Below, piece by piece: positions 1-6,995 of a DNA stretch of 12,773 nt. The DNA lies in NCBI GenBank assembly GCA_009926295.1, contig RFPF01000070.1, forward strand, positions 1 through 12,773, written 5' to 3'. Numbering within the stretch: the stretch's first letter is position 1; the number at the start of each line of letters is the position of its first letter. The stretch is from Planctomycetia bacterium (GTDB lineage Bacteria > Planctomycetota > Planctomycetia > Pirellulales > UBA1268). The position numbers were made by a program, and so were the translations under genes. The notes under the pieces were generated by a model, which saw nothing but the letters and a program-made list of their open reading frames with translations, was not told where the DNA came from and searched no databases.

Positions 1-1022
1 TCCTCCGCGAGGCGATGGACGCCTACGGCATCGCCGAGATCCACTCGATGACCCGGCTGGAGGAGATCCCCGCGGTGCGGTCGGTGCTGGGCGACCGCGT
101 GCGCTTCATCGCCGTGCCCGACTTCGCGAGCCCCGACCGGATCCACGCGCACGGCCGGCAGTTCCTGGAGCGCATCAAGGAGTTCCGCCGCGAGGGCGCC
201 GCCGTCTGCAAGTTCTGGGCTGCCCCGCGCGGCATCGACTTCGGCGCCGAGGCCGGCGATCCGCGGCTCCTCGCGCTCGACGCGCCGCACCGCCTGGCGG
301 CGATGGACGAGGCCGCGTCGCTCGGCATGGCGTTCATGGCGCACGTGGCGGACCCCGACACCTGGTTCGCCACCAAGTACGCCGACCGCACCCGCTACGG
401 CAGCAAGCGCGACCACTACGAGCCGCTCGAGCGCCTCCTGGTGCGGTACCCCGTGCCCTGGATCGTCGCGCACATGGGCGGATCGCCGGAGGACCTCGGG
501 TTCCTGGACGGCCTGCTCGCCGCGCACCCGAACCTGCACCTCGACGCAAGCGCCACCAAGTGGATCGTCCGCGAGGTGAGCCGTCACCCTGCCCCGCGGG
601 TCCGCGCGTTCTTCGCTCGCTGGCGCGGCCGCATCCTCTTCGGAAGCGACATCGTCACCAACGACGACCACCTGCGGACCGGCGAGAAGAAGACCGAGAT
701 GGCCGCCAAGGCAAGCGACCGCGAGAGCGCGTTCGACCTCTATGCGAGCCGCTACTGGGCCCTGCGCGCCCTCTGGGAGACCGACTGGGAGCTCGAGAGC
801 CCGATCAGCGACCCGGACCTCGCCATGGTGGATCCGTCGAGAGATCCCCTCGACGCCCCCGCGCTGCGCGGCATGGCGCTGCCGGCCGGGCTCCTGGCCG
901 GCTGGCTCTGGCAGCAGGGCCCGGCCGGCCCGGCTTGGGCGTTCGGCACGAGCGCGGTGCTCACACTCGTGGCGGCGATCATGGTCACCACCCTCATGCC
1001 CGCGGCCGATCGCAGCGAATAG
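1..1022 (+). CDS. Amidohydrolase (amidohydrolase_2-like), 5'-truncated, with an MFS-like C-terminal tail
   Basis: The reading frame is open to the left edge (LREA precedes the first Met at 15), so the true start lies outside the window. From that Met, residues 1-287 look like a TIM-barrel metal-dependent hydrolase of the amidohydrolase_2 type: FMAH (H110), a buried strand ending IVAHMGG (H153), LHLDAS (about 175-180) and FGSDIV (D212), the usual places for metal ligands and the catalytic Asp. The LYASRYWALRALWE segment and DPDLAMVDPSRDPLDAPALRGMALP resemble the end of planctomycete members, which normally finish about 20 residues later with a short helix. Here the protein instead continues with LPAGLLAGWLWQQ and a hydrophobic segment at about 308-328, which resemble the last helices of an MFS permease. 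The stop is 1 base from the convergent Ntn hydrolase stop. The hydrolase call is fairly sure; the substrate is unknown. Confidence 0.75.
   Translation, partial: LREAMDAYGIAEIHSMTRLEEIPAVRSVLGDRVRFIAVPDFASPDRIHAHGRQFLERIKEFRREGAAVCKFWAAPRGIDFGAEAGDPRLLALDAPHRLAAMDEAASLGMAFMAHVADPDTWFATKYADRTRYGSKRDHYEPLERLLVRYPVPWIVAHMGGSPEDLGFLDGLLAAHPNLHLDASATKWIVREVSRHPAPRVRAFFARWRGRILFGSDIVTNDDHLRTGEKKTEMAAKASDRESAFDLYASRYWALRALWETDWELESPISDPDLAMVDPSRDPLDAPALRGMALPAGLLAGWLWQQGPAGPAWAFGTSAVLTLVAAIMVTTLMPAADRSE
870..1022 (+). other. Apparent fusion segment: MFS-permease-like C-terminus joined in frame to the amidohydrolase
   Basis: The last ~48 codons change character. The soluble hydrolase ends in ALRGMALP, and what follows (LPAGLLAGWLWQQ, then a helix AWAFGTSAVLTLVAAIMVTT and a short polar tail) is typical of the final helices of major facilitator transporters. 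Both families often carry an L-P-x-x-L-L motif at this place, so the switch near 880-905 could be recombination or deletion at microhomology. It could also be a metagenome mis-join. The frame is intact across the switch. This is inference from motif likeness only. Confidence 0.55.
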
Positions 1023-1023
1023 A

Positions 1024-2085
1024 TCAGGGCTTTTCGCGGAGAAACCGAAACGGCTCCGCCGGCCGGAACTCGGCGGTCTGGTTGCCGGCGCGATCGGGCT
1101 CGCCGTCGAGTTGGAGCTTGCGCACGCCCGCGGTGGGCCCGAAGTCGAGATCGGCGAACTTCACCCACACCACGCTCGGCGAGAACGTGCTCTCGTAGAA
1201 GTAGATCCGCTGCTTCTGGTCGGCGACGGTGCGCCAGATCGTCGAGGAGATGTTGGGCTTGTCGGGCGTCGTGATGCCGCGCGGCACGCCGACGTTGCGC
1301 ATCACGCTGAACACATCGGCCACGGCCTCCCGGGGATCGGCCGACTGCCGGCAGGCATTGATGTAGAAGCTGGCGCGTGCAAAGCGGTCCGCCGCCCGGT
1401 TCGTGCCAGGCAGCATCACCGTGCCGCCGATCTCCTCCCAGTAGCGGTTCAAGGCCAGCTGCTGGTCGAAGAGCGGGGAATTGGTCATCACCTGGTACTC
1501 CCGCCCGTGATGGATCCGGAGCTTTCCGGCCACGTACTCGAGGATGGCCGAGTCGCCCGACGGGTCGGAGATTGCCAGGTGCACCATTCCCGGGCGGCCG
1601 TTGGGAGTGGTGATGGGGACCACACGAAAGGTCTCCTTGCCGAGTTCCGCGACCGCTTCCTTCACCGTCGCGAACCGGTCGAGTACGTACTGCGTCCAGG
1701 CACAGACCGTGACGGCCGGCCGTGGGTCGCTCGCTGGCGGATACTCCGACTCCGCGAGGTAGAGGATGTTGGCGACGAGGCCCTTCTCGTTCATGCCGTC
1801 GGCGCTCGCGCCTTCGTAGACGCTCGCCACGACGCTGCCGTAGAGGCTCGTCCACGTGAGGGCTCCCTGGTCGAGCCCGCCGTCACGGGCCATGCCCCGG
1901 GGGAAGATCCAGAGGTTCGTATGCATGTCCTCCTGCCAGTCCATCGACCGGCCGGTGACGACCTGGCCCTCCGGGCCGAGGTAGACGGCGCGGGTGCAGG
2001 CGTCGGCGTGGAAGCAAAGCGACGCGAACACGAGGGTGCCGCCAACGACCGCCCGAACCGCGGCAAGAACGGACGGACGCAGCAT
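1024..2085 (-). CDS. Secreted choloylglycine hydrolase / linear amide C-N hydrolase (Ntn hydrolase)
   Basis: This 353-residue protein belongs to the penicillin V acylase/bile salt hydrolase (CBAH) group of N-terminal nucleophile hydrolases, which cleave linear amides. A signal peptide (MLRPSVLAAVRAVVGGTLVF, ending HADA) precedes Cys30, which becomes the N-terminal nucleophile after cleavage. Family landmarks follow: GRSMDW (R46, D49), GMNEKGL (N99), MTNSP (N202) and DRFAR (R237). The start at 2085 is chosen over an in-frame start at 2133 because GGAGG lies at 2093-2097, 7 bases upstream, and it gives a clean signal peptide. The periplasmic substrate is unknown; N-acyl amino acids, acyl-homoserine lactones and beta-lactams are known substrates in the family, and bile salts seem unlikely for an environmental planctomycete. 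The upstream neighbour on the same strand is the beta-helix gene, 99 bases away. Confidence 0.9.
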   Translation of the reverse strand: MLRPSVLAAVRAVVGGTLVFASLCFHADACTRAVYLGPEGQVVTGRSMDWQEDMHTNLWIFPRGMARDGGLDQGALTWTSLYGSVVASVYEGASADGMNEKGLVANILYLAESEYPPASDPRPAVTVCAWTQYVLDRFATVKEAVAELGKETFRVVPITTPNGRPGMVHLAISDPSGDSAILEYVAGKLRIHHGREYQVMTNSPLFDQQLALNRYWEEIGGTVMLPGTNRAADRFARASFYINACRQSADPREAVADVFSVMRNVGVPRGITTPDKPNISSTIWRTVADQKQRIYFYESTFSPSVVWVKFADLDFGPTAGVRKLQLDGEPDRAGNQTAEFRPAEPFRFLREKP

Positions 2086-2184
2086 GGGAAAGCCTCCAAG
2101 GGCCAGGGGACAACGGCCCGCCAGAGCCGACACACCCGAACATATCGCCTGCCCGCCCGAATCACCACTCGTGAAGCCGTGCCT

Positions 2185-3099
2185 TCAATCGGCAGAAAGC
2201 GAGTGGATGACAGCGTCCGCCGCCAGCCGGCCCGAATAGGTGTAGCGGCGCTCGTTGTCGGCGCTCGTGTTCGGCCGCGGCATGTCGGAGGAGGAGAGTG
2301 CGACCTCGTCGCCGAACACGCCCCGCACCCGCACCCAGCAGCCCTTCGGCAGTTCCACATACGACGCGCCGTCGTCGGTCTCGAGATCGAAGAGGTCGCG
2401 GTCGGAGTCGCGGGATTTTGGCACGTCGAGCACGAGGCTCCGCCGGATCTCGATCCTGCTGCTCGATACGTTGAGGCCGTCTTCGGCGGGGTGCCGCACC
2501 TCGAGCCGCGAGTTGGTGAGGTCGAACCCGTCATCGGCGGAATAGAGGCTCCGCACCTCGCGAATCCGCCACTCGTCCGGGCCCACGCCGATAAGCGAGA
2601 TGCCGTCGATGTCGTCGCCGATATCGAGTTCCTTGCCGGTCTTGGCGCTACGATAGGTGTCGCGTCGGCCCAGATGGGAGGCCGTGATCGATCGTGCCCG
2701 AAACGTAGACGGCGCTCCGCCGCGGCTCTTCTTCACCGCGATGCCGTCCTTGCTTCCGGAGGCAAATGTACCGAGAAACCAGAGGCCGCCATTGTCGGCC
2801 GCCTTGACCGGACGGAGTTCGGCGTTGCAGGCACACACCGTGACACGGCCGGCGACGAGCGCGGAGCCGGGGTCGAAGATCAAGGCCGCGCGGCGGAGGC
2901 GGCTCTTCGGCACGACGCCGTTGGCGATCAGGAGCGTCGCCCCGTCGGCGATCTTCAGCGTGACGCCGCGCCGGACATGCACTTCGCCAGCGATGACCCA
3001 CGTCGTCGCTTTGCCGAGCGAGCGGTCGCGGGAGATCGGGCCGGCGATCACCTCGACGGGCCGGCGGCTCATGGGGGGCTTGCGTTTCTTGGGTGCCAT
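2185..3099 (-). CDS. Right-handed parallel beta-helix repeat protein, function unknown
   Basis: This 304-residue protein is made of short strand-turn repeats. An early part (about 35-85: HVRRGVTLKIADGATLLIANG, then ALIFDPGSALVAG) reads like the first coils of a beta-helix. A later run of regularly spaced units (DDIDGISLIG, DDGFDLTNSRLEVR, EDGLNVSSSRIEIRRS) places Asp/Asn at turns and alternates hydrophobic residues, as in pectate-lyase-like solenoids. No catalytic set is obvious. The N-terminus is strongly basic (MAPKKRKPP) and lacks a signal peptide, which is odd for a fold usually found outside the cell. No good Shine-Dalgarno precedes 3099 or the alternative Met at 3072, so the start is uncertain. 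It diverges from the alpha/beta hydrolase gene across 60 bases and may be co-transcribed with the downstream Ntn hydrolase. Confidence 0.72.
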   Translation of the reverse strand: MAPKKRKPPMSRRPVEVIAGPISRDRSLGKATTWVIAGEVHVRRGVTLKIADGATLLIANGVVPKSRLRRAALIFDPGSALVAGRVTVCACNAELRPVKAADNGGLWFLGTFASGSKDGIAVKKSRGGAPSTFRARSITASHLGRRDTYRSAKTGKELDIGDDIDGISLIGVGPDEWRIREVRSLYSADDGFDLTNSRLEVRHPAEDGLNVSSSRIEIRRSLVLDVPKSRDSDRDLFDLETDDGASYVELPKGCWVRVRGVFGDEVALSSSDMPRPNTSADNERRYTYSGRLAADAVIHSLSAD

Positions 3100-3292
3100 G
3101 GCGGTTTGCTATTCTCTGCGCCTTCCATCGGGAATCAACCGTGTCGCGAGGGCCGGATCATGGTCGTTTTCACACGCTGCCTGCTCACCGCCGCGATGCT
3201 CCTGTCGGCCGCCTGGGCCGGCGCCCGTGCCGGCCGCGCTGACGAGGCCTTCACGCCCGTCAAATCGAGCGTCCGTTACCGGAAAATCGGCG

Positions 3293-3320
3293 TCTACGAC
3301 CAGGCCTCTACGACCAGGCC
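3293..3320. repeat. Exact 14-bp tandem duplication causing a frameshift
   Basis: The unit TCTACGACCAGGCC occurs at 3293-3306 and again, without a single difference, at 3307-3320. Fourteen is not a multiple of three, so the second copy shifts the downstream frame. The perfect identity suggests a very recent event (replication slippage) or a sequencing/assembly artefact. Confidence 0.95.
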
Positions 3321-3374
3321 CGGCTGACCGCGATCCTCGAGAAGGGCCTCGACTCCTTCCTGGCCGGTTCGACG

Positions 3375-4457
3375 ATGAAGCGGGGGGAGTTCAAGGGCCC
3401 GTTCCCGCCGCCACGATACGCGGTCACGCTCTACGAGGTGCAGTTCGACTCCGTGATCCCGGAGTGGGAGAACGAACCCACCGTGAGCGGTGGCCTGCTG
3501 GCGATCCCCGACGACGGCCGCACGTCGCATCCGCTCCTCAGCTACCAGCACGGCACGGTATTCGGGCTCGACCAGGTGCCGTCGCGGCCCGACAACTCGT
3601 TCGAGACGCAGCTCGCGCTCGCGGCCTTCGCCGCGCAGGGCTACGTCGTCATCGGGGCCGACTACTTCGGCCTCGGCGATTCGCGGGTCGGACCAGCCGG
3701 CAGGCGTGCCCCCAACAGCTTCATCGTGCCCCAGGGGACGGTCCAGGCGATGCTCGATCACCTCCGCGCCTCCGGCGAAGTCCTCGCGGCCCTCGGCCAG
3801 AAGACGCCGCAGACCTTTCTCTACGGCTGGTCGCAGGGCGGCTGGTCCACGATGCAGTTTCTGCGCCGGCTCGAGGCCCTGGAGGTTCCGGTGACGGCGG
3901 CCGGCACGGTGAGCGCGCCGGTCGATCCGGCCGCCGCCTTCCGCAGACCGCTCGCCAATCCCCGGCCGCAGGACGCCGCCTGGGTCAAGGGCTGCATCAA
4001 CAACATCATCTGGGCCTACGAGGAATATGGCCGGATGCCCGGGTTTGCCACGTCGGCGATCAGGCCGGAGCACCTGGCCGCCTCGCGGAAGTTTTACGCG
4101 GGCGACCTCGATTGGCCTTCGTTCAATGCCGGCCTGCCGGGCTCTGCGCCCGACATGCTGCAGCCGGAATTCGTCGCCACGGCTGCGTCGGGCCGTGGCC
4201 GATTTTGGGACACGCTCGAGCTGACCGGCGCCTACCGCTGGCGGATCAAGACGCCGCTGCGGACCTACGCCGGCGCCGCCGACGAGGCGATTCCGGCGGA
4301 GGTCTCGCGGATGGCGTACGACTTCAACCGGCTGCTCGGGGGCACGAGCGTAGAGTTCTTGTCGGCGGGTGAGCGGGCCGACCACAGGGCGTCGTTCGTC
4401 CAGGCGACCCTCGACCTCAAACCCTGGTTCGACGGTTTCGTCCGGGCGTCGGAGTAG
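3375..4457 (+). CDS. Surviving catalytic-domain ORF of the split alpha/beta hydrolase
   Basis: This is the 360-residue open frame left downstream of the frameshift. It carries the whole hydrolase core: LLSYQHGTVFG (oxyanion-hole region), GYVVIGADYFGLGDS, the nucleophile elbow GWSQGG (Ser at codon 3831), the acid in AGAADEAIP (Asp at 4281) and the base in ADHRAS (His at 4383). Layout and motifs resemble secretory lipase/esterase-type alpha/beta hydrolases. The ATG at 3375 has no Shine-Dalgarno and sits inside conserved hydrolase sequence, so it is probably not a natural start. Re-initiation after the upstream stop, 47 bases away, could give a cytoplasmic product without a signal peptide. The stop is 42 bases from the convergent apyrase stop. 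Confidence 0.7.
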   Translation: MKRGEFKGPFPPPRYAVTLYEVQFDSVIPEWENEPTVSGGLLAIPDDGRTSHPLLSYQHGTVFGLDQVPSRPDNSFETQLALAAFAAQGYVVIGADYFGLGDSRVGPAGRRAPNSFIVPQGTVQAMLDHLRASGEVLAALGQKTPQTFLYGWSQGGWSTMQFLRRLEALEVPVTAAGTVSAPVDPAAAFRRPLANPRPQDAAWVKGCINNIIWAYEEYGRMPGFATSAIRPEHLAASRKFYAGDLDWPSFNAGLPGSAPDMLQPEFVATAASGRGRFWDTLELTGAYRWRIKTPLRTYAGAADEAIPAEVSRMAYDFNRLLGGTSVEFLSAGERADHRASFVQATLDLKPWFDGFVRASE

Positions 4458-4499
4458 CCTTCCACGGCATACGCACCGCCGGTCGCGGCCTCTCCACTT

Positions 4500-5711
4500 C
4501 TACCCACTGTACTTGCAGAGCACGTATCCGCGGGTCCACGTGAGCAGCGTTCCCGTGTCGTCCCGGGAGGGGAGGGCTCGCAGCAGCCTGTGCGTCGTGG
4601 ATCGAAACAAGCCGTCGCGCCCGAAGAGCAGCGTCTGCACATAGGTGGCATTGGCCGCCTGGGGCTGGATGTATTCCCCCGTCTCGATCCCGGGAAAGTT
4701 CCTGACATCGTGGCAGTGCGCCTCGATGGCGGCCCGCAGCTGCTCCGGGTTTTCCTCGATGCCCCAGTGCCGCGTGGCGTGGAACACGGCGTCGATGCCG
4801 ACGAAGTCACCGAGGCTGTGCGAGAGGTCCGGCGGGCCGGTCTCCGCGAGCCTGCTCCTCACGATCGCCTCGTAGGTGTGCGAGCAGGCATCGAAGTCAA
4901 AGGTCCCTTGGGCGGCGAGGCGATACTCGCCGACGCCATCGACGACGTCGCCATGGTCGAGGGCACCGCTGAAGCCGGTGGGAAAGCAGACGGCCGAGCC
5001 CTGCGGCCCGAGCCGCCTCCGCATCTCCTTGCGGGTGTCATCCTGACCCAGCCCGATGAAGCTTCGGCAGTACACCGCGAACGTGCGGCCGTTGAGCGAC
5101 ACCGGATGGATGTGACGGGCGGCGTCGGGCGGCTCATCGGTCGGGAAACTGATCTGCATCGACGACCCGCCGATCTCGATGATCCCGAGCGGGTTGTTCG
5201 CGGTGTCGAATGTGTGCCGCACGATGTCGTTGAGGTTGATCCACGTCCAGACGCCCTCCTCTTCGTTGCCGCAGGTCGTCCGCGTCTCGCCGACGGCGAA
5301 CCCGTGCGCCGCGATGCCAGCGCGAATCGTGCCGTAGAGACGGTCTACGGCCTCTTTGCCGTGCAGCCCTTCCGCGTATCGCATGCCCGCGGTGGCGAGC
5401 AGGTTCACCTCGACGGCTCGTGGCTCGATGCCGAGCGGCGCAAGAAACGCCTTGGCGTGGGCCAGCAACGGATCGATGACCTCGGGAACGACCGTTGCCT
5501 CCGCGGCGGGATCGTCGGGCCGGACAAAGTTGTTGATGCCGTCTTCCCTGGCCCCGGAGGCCATCGTCGAGAACTCCTTCTCGAGGAGTTTTTCCACGTA
5601 GGCGAATGGCCCCGGCTCAACGCGGTAGAGAAACAGCCTCGTGCCGCTGCTGCCGGCGTCGATGACGGCGGTGTGGATCGCTGCGGACGTTTCGGCGGAA
5701 TGACGGTTCAT
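4500..5711 (-). CDS. GDA1/CD39-family nucleoside phosphatase (apyrase/NTPDase)
   Basis: This 403-residue protein has the apyrase conserved regions in order: ACR1 DAGSSGTR (18-25, phosphate binding), ACR2 ATAGMR (106-111), ACR3 GNEEEGVWTWIN (148-159, with the likely catalytic Glu at 151/152), ACR4 IIEIGGSSMQISF (177-189) and an ACR5-like TWTRGYVL near the end (391-398). The CRSFIGLGQDDTRKEM segment corresponds to the family's HSYLGYG-like region. Known members hydrolyse nucleoside tri- and diphosphates with a divalent metal. The family is mainly eukaryotic; bacterial members such as the Legionella NTPDases are few. No signal peptide is visible, so it appears cytoplasmic, unlike most relatives. 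It lies 33 bases after the second lipoprotein gene on the same strand, so it is probably the last gene of that unit. No strong Shine-Dalgarno is visible at 5711. Confidence 0.88.
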   Translation of the reverse strand: MNRHSAETSAAIHTAVIDAGSSGTRLFLYRVEPGPFAYVEKLLEKEFSTMASGAREDGINNFVRPDDPAAEATVVPEVIDPLLAHAKAFLAPLGIEPRAVEVNLLATAGMRYAEGLHGKEAVDRLYGTIRAGIAAHGFAVGETRTTCGNEEEGVWTWINLNDIVRHTFDTANNPLGIIEIGGSSMQISFPTDEPPDAARHIHPVSLNGRTFAVYCRSFIGLGQDDTRKEMRRRLGPQGSAVCFPTGFSGALDHGDVVDGVGEYRLAAQGTFDFDACSHTYEAIVRSRLAETGPPDLSHSLGDFVGIDAVFHATRHWGIEENPEQLRAAIEAHCHDVRNFPGIETGEYIQPQAANATYVQTLLFGRDGLFRSTTHRLLRALPSRDDTGTLLTWTRGYVLCKYSG

Positions 5712-5744
5712 GGCGGCCCGGGCCTGGCGTGGCTCGCCCTTGTG

Positions 5745-6995
5745 TCAGTTGAGCGGCAGCGTGAGGACCGGCCCCGTCTGCCCCGCTTCCGACTGCAGGT
5801 CGATCGCGAGCTTGAGCAGGTTGAGCGTCGCCCGCGACTGCACGTCGTCCTCGGGGATGTAGAACCAGTGGCCCCGGTAGTGGACGGCCAGGTCGCTACG
5901 CAGAGGCCGATGCTTTTGCACGCAGACATGGAACAGGCCGCGTGTGAGCTGCCGACCGTCGAACGGCCGGCCGTCGGGCCCCTGGAAGAGTTGCACCGAG
6001 CACCGCCGCACGTGCGCGTCCGGCACGTCCACGCCCTTCGAGAGAAACGCCAGCACCTGGTAGCCGGACCGGACGTTCATGGCCATCGTGTCGGTCACGT
6101 CCTGCGCGAGCCCGACGGCGGAGCCCATGTTCATGTCGATCTCGGCGTCCTCGCGTGATTTGAAGGTGTAGGCCGACCGCCCGATCTCGAGCCCGAGGAC
6201 CCGCTCCAGTTCCTGGACGTCGGCCGCCTCGGTCTCCTCGGGATTGATGGCCATCGCCATCAGTTTGCCGCGCTTCACCAGCGTCACCTGGTCGTCGGCC
6301 TTCTCGTAGACGTAGCCCTCCTTGGCGGCGAGCACCATGTCCTGCCCCAGCACCGCGCTCACCGGAACGGCCCCGTGCGACTCGGTGTGGTGCTTGGCGA
6401 CCCGCACTTTGAAGGCGCCGCGGTTCTCGAGGCCCGTGAACAGGTCCACGGCGTGGCGGAACTCGTCGTTGGGCTCGAGGATGCGGCTCGCCGGCGACGT
6501 GGCGGTGGGCGAGTTGCGGACGCCGTTGATGCTGTCCACGAACGCCAGCAGGAACGTGCGCCGATCGTTGCCGGGAGACACGTCGAGGAGGAGCTCGGCC
6601 GGGAACGCCTGAACCATCGATTCGGCGAGGTTGTCGCCGCTGCGGGGCTGGTAGGAGAGCGTGGGCTCGTCGCGGAGGCCGAAATTGCCGCCGAAGATGC
6701 CCTGGAGCGGCGAATCTGCCGGCTGGGCCCCGGTGCCGTTCATCCGCGCTTCCGTCACACTATTGATGATCGGCAGGTCGAGGAAGGTGGGGACTTCGCC
6801 ATACCGCATGCGCACGATGTTGAGGAGCATCTCCTGCGAGGAGGTGTGCGAGAAACTCTCGTTGTATTGCAGCCGCGTGCCCCGCATCGCCCAGGACCCC
6901 ATGCAGCCTCCGGCGACGGCGCACGCCACCGTCGCGAGTGCGGCGAGACCGATGCTGCGCCGCGGACCGCCAGTGATCGCGCCGGGAGCGTGCAT
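5745..6995 (-). CDS. Lipoprotein-like protein, second copy of a tandem paralogous pair, function unknown
   Basis: A 416-residue protein of no family I can name. A hydrophobic leader ends in AVAGGC, an imperfect lipobox (Cys31), suggesting an anchored lipoprotein. It aligns along its whole length with the preceding gene (6995-8353). Shared blocks include SQEMLLNIVRMRYGEVPTFLDLP, SYQPRSGDNLA, LDVSPGND, FVDSINGVRNSPTATSPASR, FLSKGVDVPDAH and, near the C-terminus, CVQKHRPLRSDLAVHYRG followed by WFYIPEDDVQSRATLN. The last block recalls uncharacterised bacterial proteins with an AVRYRGYWFYI-type motif (from memory). The start at 6995 is preferred to the adjacent ATG at 6998: GGAGGG (7001-7006) is then 5 rather than 2 bases upstream. 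The start overlaps the stop of the upstream paralogue (TGATG), a translational-coupling layout. Confidence 0.8.
   Translation of the reverse strand: MHAPGAITGGPRRSIGLAALATVACAVAGGCMGSWAMRGTRLQYNESFSHTSSQEMLLNIVRMRYGEVPTFLDLPIINSVTEARMNGTGAQPADSPLQGIFGGNFGLRDEPTLSYQPRSGDNLAESMVQAFPAELLLDVSPGNDRRTFLLAFVDSINGVRNSPTATSPASRILEPNDEFRHAVDLFTGLENRGAFKVRVAKHHTESHGAVPVSAVLGQDMVLAAKEGYVYEKADDQVTLVKRGKLMAMAINPEETEAADVQELERVLGLEIGRSAYTFKSREDAEIDMNMGSAVGLAQDVTDTMAMNVRSGYQVLAFLSKGVDVPDAHVRRCSVQLFQGPDGRPFDGRQLTRGLFHVCVQKHRPLRSDLAVHYRGHWFYIPEDDVQSRATLNLLKLAIDLQSEAGQTGPVLTLPLN

Larger units (their letters stand above)
3160..4457 (+). pseudogene. Secreted alpha/beta hydrolase (secretory-lipase-like), split by a 14-bp duplication
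   Basis: Translation from the ATG at 3160 (GAGGG at 3148-3152, 7-base spacing) gives a clear signal peptide (about residues 1-27, MVVFTRCLLTAAMLLSAAWA onward) and then mature sequence up to KIGVYDQA. It leaves the hydrolase frame at 3307 and stops at 3325-3327. The rest of the protein continues one frame over. Removing one copy of the repeat at 3293-3320 makes the sequence read VYDQARLTAILEKGL and restores a single 427-residue frame: 1298 minus 14 is 1284, exactly 428 codons. The restored protein would have S220 in GWSQGG, D370 in GAADEAIP and H404 in ADHRAS, an intact catalytic triad. As read, the signal peptide and the catalytic domain are uncoupled, so the product should be non-functional or mislocalised, unless the duplication is an assembly error or reverts. 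Confidence 0.85.

Noticed and set aside
3073..3099. KKRK as a nuclear-localisation-like signal
   Set aside because: A short basic run at the N-terminus of a bacterial protein is not informative; no effector context is present.
742..3327. An 861-codon plus-strand open frame
   Set aside because: It runs antisense through the Ntn hydrolase and beta-helix genes, which show family motifs and signal or repeat structure. Its own translation is Arg/Ala/Gly/His-rich without motifs, a usual shadow in GC-rich DNA.
3293..3330. Programmed -1 frameshift to join the two hydrolase frames
   Set aside because: No slippery heptamer or stimulatory hairpin is evident; the exact 14-bp duplication explains the frame change fully.
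4590..6158. A 522-codon plus-strand open frame
   Set aside because: It lies opposite the apyrase and the second lipoprotein gene; its composition is that of a reverse-strand shadow and it has no recognisable domain.
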